DNA from: Forficula auricularia
Lineage: Eukaryota > Arthropoda > Insecta > Dermaptera > Forficulidae
Direction: 5' to 3'
Assembly: GCA_024734495.1 (NCBI GenBank)
Contig: JALMQS010000075.1
Span: 2,720,935-2,784,934 of the forward strand
DNA length: 64,000 nt
Under the pieces are notes generated by a model. The model did no database searches and had not been told where the DNA came from. It saw only the letters and a list, made by a program, of their open reading frames with translations. Positions 1 through 14,717 of this stretch are shown here, in pieces. Position 1 is the first letter of the stretch. Every line of letters starts with the position of its first letter. The position numbers and the translations under genes were made by a program.

Positions 1-591
1 TGTCTCTTACTTTTATAATAAAAAAATTATAAAGTAACAAAGCTTCATTTCTTAAGTATATTAAGTATATATTCTACGTTTTTTTGCTCCCCATTTATTA
101 TTAGCGTTAGTGTATTTTATGTGTGGCCCAAAACAGCTCATATTGTTCCAATCTGGCCCAGGGAAGATAAAAGTTTGGACACCCCTTTTTTAGAGGTACA
201 CCAAAGAAAAAACCAATGTTTATTTAATATTTATTTATTTATTATTAAAATCAAAATAATATGAAAAATTTAGTTGGTTCATGTCCATTATAATAATAAA
301 TAATAGATTCACGGGTTTTATTTATAATATGAAAATATGTTTAATGAGAAATGTGAGCCTGCTTAAATGAGTATATGCGATCAAAATTTGGAGCAATTGT
401 TGATAAGGCTGTTCGCATAACTCTCAGCTATGTATATTATCTTCAAAAAACTTGACATTTTTCCGCTGCACACCAACTAATTACCACGGTATACCAGTGT
501 GCCGCGGCACACCCTTTGCGGAACACTACTATAGGCCATTTAAAATGAATTTTATCGATTTGCTTATTCTTAAATTCTTTTGCATGTTTAG

Positions 592-700
592 AACTGTGCG
601 ATCTGGACTGCGGACCCCATGGCCACTGCGTTGGGGATGCCTGCATGTGCGTGCCGGGCTGGAGCGGCGAATACTGTAACCTGAAGCAATGCGACCCAAG
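592..700 (+). CDS. Teneurin exon: EGF-like repeat
   Basis: Acceptor AG at 590-591 and donor GT at 701. The exon encodes one EGF-like repeat with regular cysteine spacing ([12 protein letters not shown], then [12 protein letters not shown]). It enters with 2 nt of a split codon and leaves with 2 nt (AG), which completes an Arg codon with the first base of the next exon. Teneurins carry eight such repeats, some of which dimerise the protein by an odd cysteine. The earlier ones lie left of this window. Confidence 0.9.
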
Positions 701-3700
701 GTAAAGGAAATCATACACAAAGCTTTTATTCAACGATCTCTAGACTGATTAACATACATAAAAAAAAACTACTTATCATAAATCTATTTAATAAAGATTT
801 TTTTTTAGAATTTATTATTAGAATTTCTTTTTATTAAATAAAAAATAAATAACTAATCTGGTCTAACGTTTCGTTTAATAAATTGACAAAAAATTTTAAT
901 TCAGTTCTTTATTTAGAATTTTTATAAGTTATTTAAAAACAAAAATTAAGAAGAAGAATGTTATTATTATTCAAGTACAGTCATCTGAATTTTACCCATG
1001 GTCCCCTATAACAGTGGTCTTCAATCCCGACGTTCCGCTGTACATATCTGGGGTTCCGCGAATGAAAATAAAAATTCGAAAAAAAAAATTACAAAGCACT
1101 CACACTAGTAGACAAGTGTTTTAAACTAAAAAATATAAAGATACATTTAGATATATTTGAAAATTAATCAGAATCTTCGTGTGTATATTATGATCTTAAT
1201 TCTTATTTTGATTTTATAGGGTTATTTCATAAGAGTGTGTATTTCCTATTTTAGATGTAACGAGCATGGCCAGTGCAAGAATGGAACTTGTCTCTGCGTC
1301 ACGGGCTGGAATGGCAAGCACTGCACAATGGAGGGCTGTCCGTCAAGCTGTTCAGGACATGGCCAGTGTCGGGTCAACTCTGACGGCCAGTGGGAGTGCA
1401 AGTGCAATGAAAGCTGGGATGGCAGAGACTGCAGTGTCGCACTCGAGCAGAACTGCAATGACGGCCGGGACAACGACAAAGGTACACTCCTCATCAAATT
1501 AATCCATTATTATTCACATTTTAATGTTTTAAATATAAATATTTACATTACCAGTGGCGTAGCTAGAAAATTTTCAAGGGCGGGGGGGGGGGTTAATCCA
1601 CAACATTTAGTGGGAATTTTTTTTTTATTAAAACAAATAGTAATCCAGTTAAATTTTGTTTTTAACCGGAAAGTTTTGAGGTAGTTATAATTTCTTCGAC
1701 ACTTTATGTTTTGGGTGTGTTGAATCCGAATCTGAGGTTTGCTAACAAAATTTCCTGACGGAACATTGTCAAAAATGAAAAAAAGGGTAAGAATTCTCCT
1801 TTTTTTTGGCTGTTTATTGCTTATAACTTGAAAACTATCAACTTTTCGTAAATAATCTTCCTATTCAAAATGAAAGTTCATAAAAACTTCCTACAAATTT
1901 CATCATTTAGGTTTTTTCTCCGACCAACCATTCGGGCTCAAGCACTAGTTGAAAATTGGCGTATTTTTTCTGTTTTCGCAAATCCCAAAAACTCGCACTT
2001 TTTTCGATTTTTTCCCATTTTGACCATGAAAGAGCACATTTTCGACAAAGACCACTCTATACATTTTTAAAATAGATTAAATTTGATACAATTTAAACAA
2101 AGTTGTATCTTAATTGGATAATCGTAACCCGTGTCGTAATGAGATTGACGTTTTGAAAAACTGAAATATTTTGCAAAAAATCGCAGTTTTTCTTTAATAA
2201 AATGAAAACCACTCATCCTAGAAACTTGATTTTTATCTCATTCTAAAGGAAATTTTGGTGATTTGAACGTTTACTTGGACCACTTTTTTGTTAAAACTCT
2301 TAGATTTATTGATATCTAGCATTTTCTATGACACTTTTGAGGATTCGGATCATCCTGTCATGGAAAATGCTAGATATCTATAAATCTAAGAATTTTATCA
2401 AAAAAGTGATCCAAGTAAACGAAAAGTTGATAGTTTTCAAGTTATAAGCAAAAAACCGCCAAAAAAATGAGAATTTTTTTTACTTTTTTTTTGCATTTCT
2501 GACAATGTTCCGGGAGGAAATTTGGTTAGCAAACCTCAGATTAGGATTCAGCACACCAAAAAACATAGGATCAAGAAATCAAAACTATCCCAAAACTTTC
2601 CCCCGAGGAGCCTTTATGAGAACAATTTAACTGGAGTAAAAAGGTACTTTAAGAAATTAAAAAATGAATATAATTCTTGATCAGGCCCGTGCTGGCCAGG
2701 GGGATATGGGGACTTGTCCCCTGCGCCCCTTCCCTAAATGGCTTTTTGCGCCCCTGTCCTAAAATCTTGAAAAAATCTAATAAACAAAAACAATTAAAAT
2801 TTGTTTTAATGTACTCAACAAAACCAAAATTAAATTATTTACTATCGGAATGAATAATATTAGTATCCTTATAGAAGAACATATTGAATCTGAGCTAGTT
2901 ATTTTTTGAAATATTTTTCAAATGAATGTTTTAAAGAGAAAAATATATGTTATATTTGAAAATCATTTCCTTAGAAATACTCTCAGAAATCTTGCCAGTG
3001 TGAAACCAGTTCAGAAATGGCGTGTCTGTTACTGTTTTAGTATAATAATTTGTAATTTTTTGAAGCTAAAACGTAATGATTTAGTAAAAGAACTTTCAAT
3101 TTCTTGTTTTCCAAAAATATATGTATTTTTAAAAATAAATTTGTAGTAAAAATATGCCCAATTTTGAATATTTTTGAAGCCAGGTTAGATTTTCAAAAGT
3201 TTTCCAGTTACCGTCCAGACCCCCATCACCCTACTTTGTCCCCCGCCCTTCAGAGGTACCCAGCACGGGCATGTTCTTGATTAAACATATGAAATATATT
3301 TAATTACGTTTAGTTTGTCATAAGAAATGGTTTTTTGTTGCCGTCACTCATCCCATGAGGCTTCTGCCCTTGGGGAGGTTTTGACGCCTAAAACCCCCCG
3401 TGGCTACATATCTGTACATTACTAATGAGATTTAATATTTTTAGATGGCCTAGTGGATTGTGAAGACCCCGAGTGTTGTTCTAATCATCTTTGTCGCTCA
3501 AGCCAATTATGTGTCACCGCCCCAAAGCCTATTGATATTCTATTAAGAAAACAACCACCTGCGATCACAGCCTCCTTCTTCGAACGGATGAAATTTCTCA
3601 TTGAAGAGGGAAGTCTGCAAAATTACGCTCGCCAAGAAACGTTCAACGAAAGGTAACCCCAATTCGGTTCTCGTCTTCTCCAAAGACCTTCCGGATTTTT

Positions 3701-6700
3701 ATAATTTGTCCCTAATATCCCATTTTCTTACACTCTTTTTTCTCTTGACCTCATATGTGTGTCTCACACCAAGAGCGACCATTCTTTATCTATTTGTGCT
3801 TTTTGTGACCTACGTGAAAATTCACTATCTCACTCAATATCCTAATGTTTTATTATTATCTCTCTTATATATTTATATTAGTGTGTTTGTGGCTGTGCGA
3901 ATGTGTGTATCCTCACGTGTTAGGTCCTTTAATTTTGTGTTTTCTTTTTTATCGTGTTATAACCAATTTTTAATTTTTATTAAAAAACTTAAAATATCTA
4001 ATACATTTTTATTAAACAAGCCGTCTTTCTAATTAAATACATTGCATGATCATCGTTGTTGAAAATTCAAATGGCTCAAAACCTTTTAGTCAATTATGTT
4101 GAGCACTGGAGGAACATGACCAAAATATTTTCCGAAATTATTAAATTAATTGTTATTATAAATAACACAAGTCGACAAAAATTTGTACCCGTAAACCTAA
4201 CAATGGATTCCAGTAGAGTTTCATAAGCTTATTTTCATGCAATTTTTCGATTTTTTACAACAGGTCAGAGTTTCGAAATACAATCGGTCAAAATCACGAA
4301 AAAGGCAATTTTGACCTATTTTCGAGTCCCATTAAATATTAAACAGCAATATTTGCAATCAAAATATTTTGTCGACGTAATAGAAAACAACTTCCTCTTT
4401 GATTTTCTAATTACCACTTGTCTGTAGCTCAATTAGAACCCGAGTTATCAGTAAAAAACTAAGACCATATGTTTTTATCTATGTTTATTGTCCTTTATAA
4501 TCACGCAGTTTTAGTTTTTTAGTTATAACTCGAGTTCTAATTGAGCTAATTTCAAGTGGTAATTTGAAAATCAAAGAGGAAGCTGTTTTCTATTACGTCA
4601 ACAATATATTTTGATTTCAAATATTGTTGTTTAATATTTAATGGGACTCGAAAATAGGTCATAATGGCCTTTTTCGTCGTTTATTATTATTGTAACCACT
4701 ACAAAAGCAAACTTTATATGGAATATAGGTATTTTTCCTTTATTTTGATGCACACTGAATAGAAAATTCATTAAATAAATCTTAGGACAAGGAAAAAAAA
4801 TTTTTTGTCGACCTGTGTAATATATCGGTCTAAAATAAAAATCAATAAAAATCTAAGATAAACCTAAACACAAAACATAATAAATCCACATACAAAATAA
4901 ATCAGAATATATTCAGATCATCATAAAATGGACTTTTTTTTATTGATTTTTACTTTTTAATCGGAAACCATTTAAATTTTAAATTCCATTTTCCTCCAAA
5001 AATGAATGTCTTTGCATTCTAATTGTATCTAACAAATTCCTCCTTTCATGGCTGTGTGTGTGTGTGAGTGTTGAATGAGCTGTAAGCTATTTCTTTGGTC
5101 TGGAGTATCTCGGGTCAATTTATTAAGTCCGATGCTCTTTATCAGAGAATTGTTGTTATCACACATGGACAAACCGATAATCGTGTGCCCGCTTCTGTTT
5201 TGCCCCACGTGCTGCCCACACAGTGTGTTTTGGAATCATTTCAACGCGAGGTAAGGACATACCAAATGTGTTAAACGCCTGATGTTTTTTTTTTTGATTC
5301 AATGTTTTAGATAGTTTGAACGTGCTTAATTGCAATTGGCAAATCTCGAGATTACTTAAAATCTATAAATTGTTGGCAAATCTTATTATATTAAACAAGC
5401 AAAAATTGTTTCTTGAAAACGGCTCCAACGATTTCGATGAAATTGAAGTTCACGGGTTAGGGGGTTTATGGGTTGACAATTCAATATGTCACGGTTTCAT
5501 CTTCGACTAACTTTAATTTAATAGGTTTTTTGTTAATTCAAATAATTATTCACATCTGTTTGTGTCAATGAAAATGTATTTATACATTATAATTATAATT
5601 ATTAGGTATAATTATAGAAAAGAAAAAAATTATTGATTGTTTATATATTAAAAAAATACAAATCTTTAATAAAAACAATCCAGAACACGTTTAAACCAAA
5701 CGTTTCGGGCGTATTTCTCCCTTTTTCAATTGCAATTAAAAAAAAAAGTTGCCGAATGTTTAATTATTCAATAAAAAATACCTACAATTAATTAAATTTC
5801 CTAGTTTTAATATATAATTATATTTGTTGTGAACTAGTAGTGGGTTTTAAAATTAAAAAACCAATTGACTAATAAAAGGAAATTGAACAAAAAATGTAAT
5901 TATAATATAATTAGGTATATATTAAAAAAATACAAATCTTTAATAAAAACAATCCAGAACACGTTTATTCTAAAACCAAACGTTTCGGGAGAATTTCTCC
6001 CTTTTTCAATGGCAATTTTTCAAAAAAAGAAAAAAAAGTTGTTTACTTTAAGATTTAGAAAGCAACACTAAGATATTAAATATTTTTATAAATAGACAAT
6101 TGTACAGATTGTCTTAGTGACCAGATTACCTTTAAATAAAAATATAAATATTTATGCAAAGTTATTTTTCTCTAAAAATCTTTTATAAACATTAGAAAAA
6201 ACAATCCATAAGTATCTGACCTTTTATTAATCGAATTTTTGTTATTTAAAATTTCGAAAATTAATAAAAGTTCAGATATGCATTGTTTTTCTAATGTTTA
6301 TTAAACATATTTTAGAGAAAAATAACTTTGCATAAATATTTATATTTTTATTTAAAGGTAATCTGGTCACTAAGACAATCTATACAATTGCCTATTTATA
6401 AAAATTTTAATATCTTAGTGTTGCTTTCTAAATTTTAAAGTAAACAACTTTTTTTTTTTTTTGACAAATTGCCATTGAAAAAGGGAGAAATTCTCCCGAA
6501 ACGTTTGGTTTTAAAATAAACGTGTTCTGGATTGTTTTTATTAAAGATTTGTATTTTTTTAATATATACCTAATTATATTATAATTACATTTTTTATTCA
6601 ATTTCCTTTTATTAGTTAATTGGTTTTTTAATTTTAAAACCCACTACTAGTTCATAACAAATATAATTATATATTGAAATTAGGCAATTTAATTAATTGT

Positions 6701-9700
6701 AGGTATTTTTTTATTGAATAATTAAACCCTCGATGTTTCAGGTACTAGAAATTAACATGTACAATTATTTTTCAAAATTAATTACAAATTTATATTTAAA
6801 AACAAACATATTTTTTCCTCTTATGTATGGAAATTTCGAAATTATTATTATTATTATTTGCCAATGTCAATTTTTCAATGTTTTAGAATATTATGAATGC
6901 CTTTTTGTGTCGCACGGTTTGGTTATTTTTCCTAAAAACTTGTCTTCCGTGATTTTTTCAGTTTCGCTTCTTTTTCTCCCCAATTCACTTGTGTTCGTAC
7001 CTTTTTTTGTTTTCTTACTCCTTTCAATCCTCGTGTTGTTTACCATAAGAACAAATGATTTTTGGTCATCAATAAATAAATACAAAATATGAAACTTGTT
7101 ATTTTAAAAATTAATTCAAAGAATTATTCTAATAGTTTGAAAAAAATAAAATAACGAATTTGGAGGATATAAAAATAATGTAGATATCTCCGCATTCAAA
7201 TTTGTAAAAAAAATTTCAGTAGCGCATTTTGTACTTAATAAATAGATAATAATTTTTATAGTTCTGAAAATAAGCTTTCTTAATGTTTTTAATTATTTTA
7301 CTCTTCATTTTTAGTCTTGTGAAATTGCATTGAAGAAATATTGCATTTTATTTTACTCAATTTAATAGAAATCTATTTGAGATACTCTTTTTATAAATTG
7401 TCTATTTCAGCTTCTTTCTTTTATATATATTTAATCTTTTTCTATTCGTAACTAAATTTATTTTTTTATTTTTTATTGATTATTATTTTTATAAAACAAG
7501 ATTAATCTATACCATTGAAAAGTCTTTAAGAGCAGATTATTTACCTGATTTTATTTAGATTTAGATTGTTACCTAATATTTACAAGGATCTCAAACATTT
7601 TAGTACCTATACTGTTTAAAAACTAGTTTACCTATACCGGGTGAGTTTTTTTCATCTTGAGACAGTCTTATAACTCAAAAACAGTGCATTATATGAAAAA
7701 AGTTGCAAATAAAAGTTCATTTATATCAGGGGGAAACTAAACTACGCTATTGTTTGTCTACCTAGAACAAGCTTTCATGGGTATTTCGATGTCAACTTCT
7801 GTTTTTTAAATGGAAACCTAAATGTTTCTGTACATATTCTGAATCTACAAAAAAAACTGAACAACTTTTATTAAAATTATTTTTTTATACGACATCAAAT
7901 AATAAAAAATATTATATCAATTAGATCTCAAAAAATTCTATAATTATTTTCAACAATCATTCAACTTAATTATCAAATAATAGTGATCAAATATTAAATT
8001 ATAAATAAATTATTTAATAATTTAATAATTTTCCGAAACTGTTCTGAGACATTCCAGAGTGTATCTCAGAGTCTTCTGGATGAATTCCAGTTCCAATTTC
8101 GTTATTTTGACCTTTTTAAGTTTCTTCATAGACTTTACATTTCTTGTTTTTTTAACAAATTTACTACACGATGAAATGAAGCTTGTGAGGGTGTATTCCT
8201 ATTAGGAAAACTCTCGCCATCCATTTCAATGGCAGTCCCATAACACTTATTCCACATTCACCATAAATTAAGACCATTTCAATTCTGTCTTCAACAAAAT
8301 ATTCTCTATTTTTATTATCGTAATACAATATAACTATCTACTTGATTGACACGAGAAATAAACCTTTTTAAACTCAAGACTTTCAAATAGATCTATTAAG
8401 TAGAAAATAATCTCTTAAATCTGAGTATAACGAAGTTTTCATATCATTATAAACACTTATTTTCATTGTTGTGACCCTTCAATTTAATAAATATTTATTT
8501 AATAATTAATTTTTGGATCATAATTATTTGATAATTAAGTTGAATGATTGTTAAAAATAATTATTAGAATTTTTTTTGAGATTTAATTGATTTAATATTT
8601 TTTATTATTTGATGTCGTATAAAAAATAGTTTTAATAAAAGTTGTTCAGTTTTTTTTGTAGATTCAGAATATGTACAGAAACATATAGGTTTCCATTTAA
8701 AAAACAGAAGTTGACCTCGAAATACACATGAAAGCTTGTTCTAGGTTGACAAACAATAGCTTAGTTTAGTTTCCCCCCTGATATAAATGAACTTTTATTT
8801 GAAACTTTTTTCATATAATGCACTGTTTTTGAGTTATAAGACTGTCTCAAGATGAAAAAAACGCACCCGGTATATATACAAATTGTATGTTTTCTTATTT
8901 TTATTTTAAGGAAAAAATCAATTTCATATAAGATAGTAAAATGAAATAATTAGGCTGAATATTGGGATCTTGGACTTGAGAAAATAATTAAAAGTTAAAT
9001 TTCCAAAAGTTGCAACACGTTTCGTCGTATATTTTTCGACTTCTTCAGGGAATTTTTAGGATCAGCTTTCTCGTTCATAGATACCTATATATACAGACCA
9101 TTAGACTGAGATTTTTGCAATGACATAATTGACAAGGCTTAAACAAACTTAATACAAAAGATATTGAACAAAATAAATAAAAATCTCAAACAAAATTGAT
9201 CATTCAAAGTATATCTGTCATTATTATATTATTAAACATTTGATGACAGATATACTTTGCAATGATCAATTTTGTTTGAGATTTTTTATTTATTAATTAA
9301 TATCATGTTTCACCTAAAACCTATACCATTCTCCCTTAACAAAATATTAACGAGAAAGCTGATCCTAAAAATTGCCTGAGGAGGTCGAAGAATATACGAC
9401 GAAACGTGTTGCAACTTTTGGAAATTTAGCTTTTAAAATTATTTTCTCAAGTCCAAGATCCCAATATCCAGCCTAATTATTTTCAAAGATGGACGATAAC
9501 AACCCAAATTTAGTAAAATGAAATACTTCTAAAAATTAAAAAATAAAAGATTTAATTTATTTTCTATTTTTTTACATTGAATTTTTTTAAACTGTTCTAA
9601 TTTCTTATATTAATTGTTTATTTTCATATAACTTAAATTCGCCTTTTTAATTTTCACTTTTTAAAATAATTTTTTTTATTATTATTTATTATATTCATCA

Positions 9701-12700
9701 TCATCTCTATGTTAATTCAAAATAAAGCTTCAATATTTTTTTAATTATTATTTTCTTCAATCTGAATGCAAATAATATTAATTTATTTTGGATTAATTTT
9801 CTCATAAAAAATTATCATGTTGTTTTTCTTTTAACAGTCGGTCTGCAGTTGTAAGAGGCCACGTTGTTACCTCCATGGGCATGGGTCTTATGGGTGTACG
9901 CGTGAGTACAACCACGCCCCTCGAAGGGTTCACTTTGACCCGTGAAGATGGCTGGTTCGATCTACTAGTAAATGGGGGCGGCGCTGTTACTCTTCAATTT
10001 GGCCGAAGTCCTTTCCGTCCGCAAAATTATATTGTTAATGTTCCCTGGAATGAGGTAAGAATTTTTCTATTGGGAGCTCAAATATCTACATATTTTATTT
10101 TACATTAGAAATTTAAAAAATGAGGTATTTACAACCCTCTAGGTGTTAGCAAAACAAAAATAAAATAAACTGATGTGGCCATCTACTCGACTTTACCATA
10201 CACCTGTGGCCACTCTATTATATTTAATACCAACTGACGACCCTCCCCCCACCCATTTTTGGTAGTTAGTTTTTGAATTTTTAATCTTCTGGGGGCCCAC
10301 TGATTATGTATACAAAATTTGGTTGAGTTTTGTCTAGACTGGTGAGAGAGACTATTTTATTAGAAATATCAGCTTTCTTCTCCCCCCTCCCCCAGGAAAA
10401 ACCATAATCTTTTGCCTATTATAGGTTCATTTTATAGTACCTATACAAGGTGTAGAAGTATGAAACCGGAATTTCCCTATAGATGTTGCTAGCCATCTAT
10501 TTTGGGACCGTAAGACCGCTACTGCAGCGCGCTCATCTCCCTCTGACAGCTGACGAAGATTTTCAACACACAACAACCCAAGTTCCATACACCGGTATAT
10601 TTTTCTATAACCTTAAACATGTCGAGTTTACGGTCCCAAAACAGATGGCTAGCACCATCTATAGGAAAATTCCGGTTTCATACTTCTAGACCTGGTATTT
10701 CATTTTTCTTGTTTTTTTTTTTTTTTTTTTTAATTTTGAAAATCTTATAATTAAAACTAAATGTGAAATTTAATTAAAAAAACTTTGCGTTTGATTTAAA
10801 TTCTTGTCCTACTCTCTATGGTCCTTTTAAAGATTTTTTATTTTGTTTTGCTGCGAGTACAACACACCAGTCTCTCTTGGGCTGTAAATCCTCATTTTTT
10901 TAAATTTCTCATGTATAATTTTCCATTTCAAGCGTTGATTTTCTTATATATTTTATTTTGTCCAAGCCCGGAAATAATTGTATTTATTTTTAGGTTGTCA
11001 TTATCGACACTATTGTGTTGGGCACTGGCGATGAGAAACCCATTTCTCAGGCTTCGCATTCATGCGCAGCTCACGATTATGACCTCATGAAACCAGTCGT
11101 TTTGGCTACCTGGAAACATGGATTTCAAGTAAATATCGACTTAAATAATTTTAATAAACTTTTTTTACCAATAGACAATGGAATACAAAAATTTAAAATT
11201 ATTTTAGGGCGCATGTCCAGATAAATCTGCAATATTGGCTGAATCTCAAGTTGTACAGGAGTCCCTTCAAATTCCTGGCACAGGTCTCAATCTTGTGTAC
11301 CATAGCTCTCGAGCAGCTGGATATTTGTCCACTATCCAACTTCAGCTAACTCCGGACACCATTCCAGCAAGTCTTAAACTGATTCATTTGAGAATCACAA
11401 TAGAAGGAATTCTATTTGAAAAAATTTTCGAAGCTGATCCTGTTATTAAATTTACTTATGCCTGGAATAGACTTAATGTTTACAGGTACAATTTAATTTT
11501 TAAATTTTTATTATATTTTAAAATCGAATACTAACGTTTTTATTTTTATTATTACAGACAACGCGTTTATGGAGTTACAACTGCAATGGTGAAAGTTGGA
11601 TATGAATACAGTGACTGTAAAGATGTTATTTGGGATGTACAAACAACCAAATTAAGTGGCCACGATATGAGTATATCTGAAGTAGGTGGCTGGAATTTAG
11701 ACATCCATCATCGCTATAATTTCCACGAAGGTAAATTTTTATTTACATATTTTTTGACATATATATATATACTAGGGATGTTACGAATGTTCGCATTCCC
11801 ATATACGAATGATTCTCAGATCATTTGAAACATTCGCATCAAACGATGCGAATATTTTGCGAATGCAAATGCGTATTCAAGTCGATAACGTTATAATTAA
11901 CTTCATTGAAGTTATAAAAAGAGAAATGACTGAGAAGTTTTCCAAACTAGAGAATAATTCCTTATTTACAATTCCGACGTTCCACGGTACAAGCATAAAT
12001 TCTTTAATGATATTGTGAAGGACAGACTAAATACTCGAATTGTCGCACTCGCACTAAATCTGTCTAACCGGGAACGGGATGGTGATAATCGAGGTGTACC
12101 GCGATTGGAATTAGGTGTACACTGTCTTTGGAATTACTTTGGAATTCATTAGATAATCTATTGTCATCTATTGTCTTCTACTTGGAAATGAAAGTGGAAG
12201 TGGAAGTAGGTGTACACGATTTTAGGTCGCGGTTTACCGGTAATAATGATCTGCGAACTTCAACTTCTGGTACTAAAAGGCCGAGGAAATCAACCCACAA
12301 TATCAATGAGCCTTCAACAAGTGCTGATTGTTCTGCTAAAAGTCTCATAAGCAATCTAACAGGAATCCTGGACACCTCAAGCGAAGACGAAGGCTCCGAT
12401 TTAGAATCTGGGGATAATAATAAAAAAAAAAAAATGATTGGCTGAAGTCGATTTTTATACCAATACCTAAAAAATCAAGTGCTAATAAATGCGATCAATA
12501 TAGTCTGATCAATTATTTGATAAAAAATACTTGGTAGGTTTCACATTAAGATATAAAAATAAAAGGAATTTATTTTTGGAGAGGCTTTAATCTCGATATA
12601 TATATTTCGGGTGGCTAACCTTCAGGAGTAACAGAGAAAGTAATTGCTGTGTTACTTTCTGTTGCTCCTGAAGATGGGTTAGCCACCCGAAATATATATA

Positions 12701-14661
12701 TCGAGATTAAAGCCTCTCCAAAAATAAATTCCTTTATGTTTATATCTTAATGTGAAATCTACCAAGTATTTTTTTATCCAATAATTTAAAAAATGTTTCA
12801 CCAAGTACCAACACCAAATTCCTTAAAAACAATCGTCTGATCTGCTTAATGAGCCTGATTCTTAAACTCTTCTTAAAAATAATTCATAAAAGAATTTATA
12901 AGAAAGCTTCATTTTTAAAAAAAGAGTTTTTTTTACCCGTTTCATGCTTTTAAATAGGTATCTTAAGTGGTTAAACAAAACTATTCTATTCTATGTTATA
13001 CGTACGAGTATAATAATAATTATTGAATATTACAGCAACATTTTTCATTATCTGCTGTTAGTACTCTGCGTACTAAACTGTATAAATATAATTATTAATT
13101 AATTTGAAAGTTTATATTAGGAAAATAAGGTCAAGTTTTTATGTGTGACTTTTTTATTTATCCACCAACGTTTCGTCGACGTTGCCGACTTCTTCAGGGC
13201 TTCAAATAGTCATGTCACACTTTCGTCTAAATTTTCTTATTATCCTCGTTACCATTGAAGGCTATCAGAACACAATTTTCAAAAAATATTTTGCACATTT
13301 TGTGTTTTTTTGTGAATGTGCCAAATATTTTTTGAAAATTGTGTTCTGATAGCCTTCAATGGTAACGAAGATAATAAGAAAATTTAGACGAATGTGTGAC
13401 ATGACTATTTGAAGTCCTGAAGAAGGCGGCAAAGTCGACGAAACGTTGGTGGATAAATAAAAAAGTTACACATAAAAACTTGACCTTATTTTCCTAATAT
13501 AAACTTTCAAATTAATACAAATTATGGACGGAAATGACAATAATAATTATTAATAAAAATGATGATTAAATCAAATTTAATCTGATTTTTTAATGACTTT
13601 CATGAACTTTCGCGAATGTCGAAAATATGACATTCATAACATCACTAATATATACTTTCAAATAAAGGTTTATTTATCTTATAAAAAAAAAAATAGAATA
13701 CTTTAATCTTTTTATTAATGGAATTTTGGCTTTGTTTGTAGGAATACTTCAAAAAGGAGATGGTTCAAATATATATCTAAAACATAAACCAAGAGTTATT
13801 TTAACAACAATGGGTGATGGTCATCAAAGACCGCTAGATTGTTTTGCTGAATGTGACGGTCAAGCATCGAAACAAAGACTTCTTGCGCCCGTCGCCCTGG
13901 CCGCTGCTCCAGATGGATCTATTTTTGTAGGAGATTTTAATCTAGTTCGTCGTATTCTAGTCGACGGCACCGTCCGCACCGTCGTTCGTTTAAAGTAAGA
14001 ATTGCTAATTTTATTTTTTTTAATTCCAAATGATTTTTTAAACTACCTATAAATATATTAATATATTTTATTTTTTATTTTAGTGCTACCCGAGTTTCAT
14101 ATCGTTATCATTTGGCATTTTCACCACTTGATGGTGTTTTATATATTTCGGATCCTGAATCTCATCAAATTATTCGTGTGCGAAATGTTGATGATTATAA
14201 CGAACCAGACAGAAACTGGGAAACAGCTGTTGGATCGGGAGAACGTTGTTTGCCAGGTAAAAATCATTTCTTAAAATTAAAATAATATGAATTGAATATA
14301 TTATGTATTGGATGGAAATTTTGAGGTATTGTGGAAAGAATAGGATACTTGTTGTCCAGTAAAATTTTTATTTGTTGATGGAGAGATTCAAACTTTAATG
14401 TGTTGTGTGGTGTACAAAAACATGTATTGTTTCGGTCTTGGATTTTGCCCTTCATCACCACCTGTGTGTTTTAAATTATATTGTAAGTAACAATTTTTAG
14501 AAGTGTATTTAAATAATTGAAAAGAATAAAATGTGTGTCAACAATGGTAACAATAGGTCAGGGCTATGAAAATTATAACATGTAGAACGTTTATGAAATA
14601 ACTTTAATGTATAACAATTCTTAAAAAAGTAGATTGATTATATTGTATGTTTTTAACAACC

Positions 14662-14717
<56 letters not shown>

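Larger units (their letters stand above)
1552..3414. mobile_element. Non-autonomous hAT-like element with nested insertions
   Basis: Ends CAGTGGCGTAGC and (reverse) CAGATATGTAGCCAC are related inverted termini. They are flanked by a perfect 8-bp duplication TACATTAC at 1544-1551 and 3415-3422, the hAT signature. No transposase is visible. The interior carries a foldback (about 1643-2632) and a second hAT-like element (2682-3273). Confidence 0.75.
12436..12907 (+). pseudogene. RTE-type LINE reverse transcriptase scrap, split by a foldback
   Basis: 12436-12507 translates to [20 protein letters not shown] then QYSLI. 12836-12907 continues [20 protein letters not shown]. Together they follow the DW..S.(F)IPIPKK...YR.I.LMSH..K.(F)LKI block of RTE-like reverse transcriptases. 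The gap is the foldback at 12508-12832. GTCTGATC occurs on both sides of it, consistent with a target duplication. Confidence 0.7.
11773..13647. mobile_element. hAT transposon relic with 8-bp target duplication
   Basis: Termini TAGGGATGTTACGAATG (left) and the complement of TAGTGATGTTATGAATG (right) are inverted repeats. They are flanked by an exact duplication ATATATAC at 11765-11772 and 13648-13655. The interior holds decayed hAT transposase coding, then an RTE-type fragment and two foldbacks. Confidence 0.88.

Noticed and set aside
1005..1075. hAT end-like CAGTGGTCTTCAATC
   Set aside because: No matching opposite end or 8-bp duplication was found in the intron, so an element could not be delimited.
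3601..4032. 143-codon open frame after the Cys-rich exon
   Set aside because: It begins inside the exon in another frame and runs into the intron; composition is that of AT-rich intron DNA.
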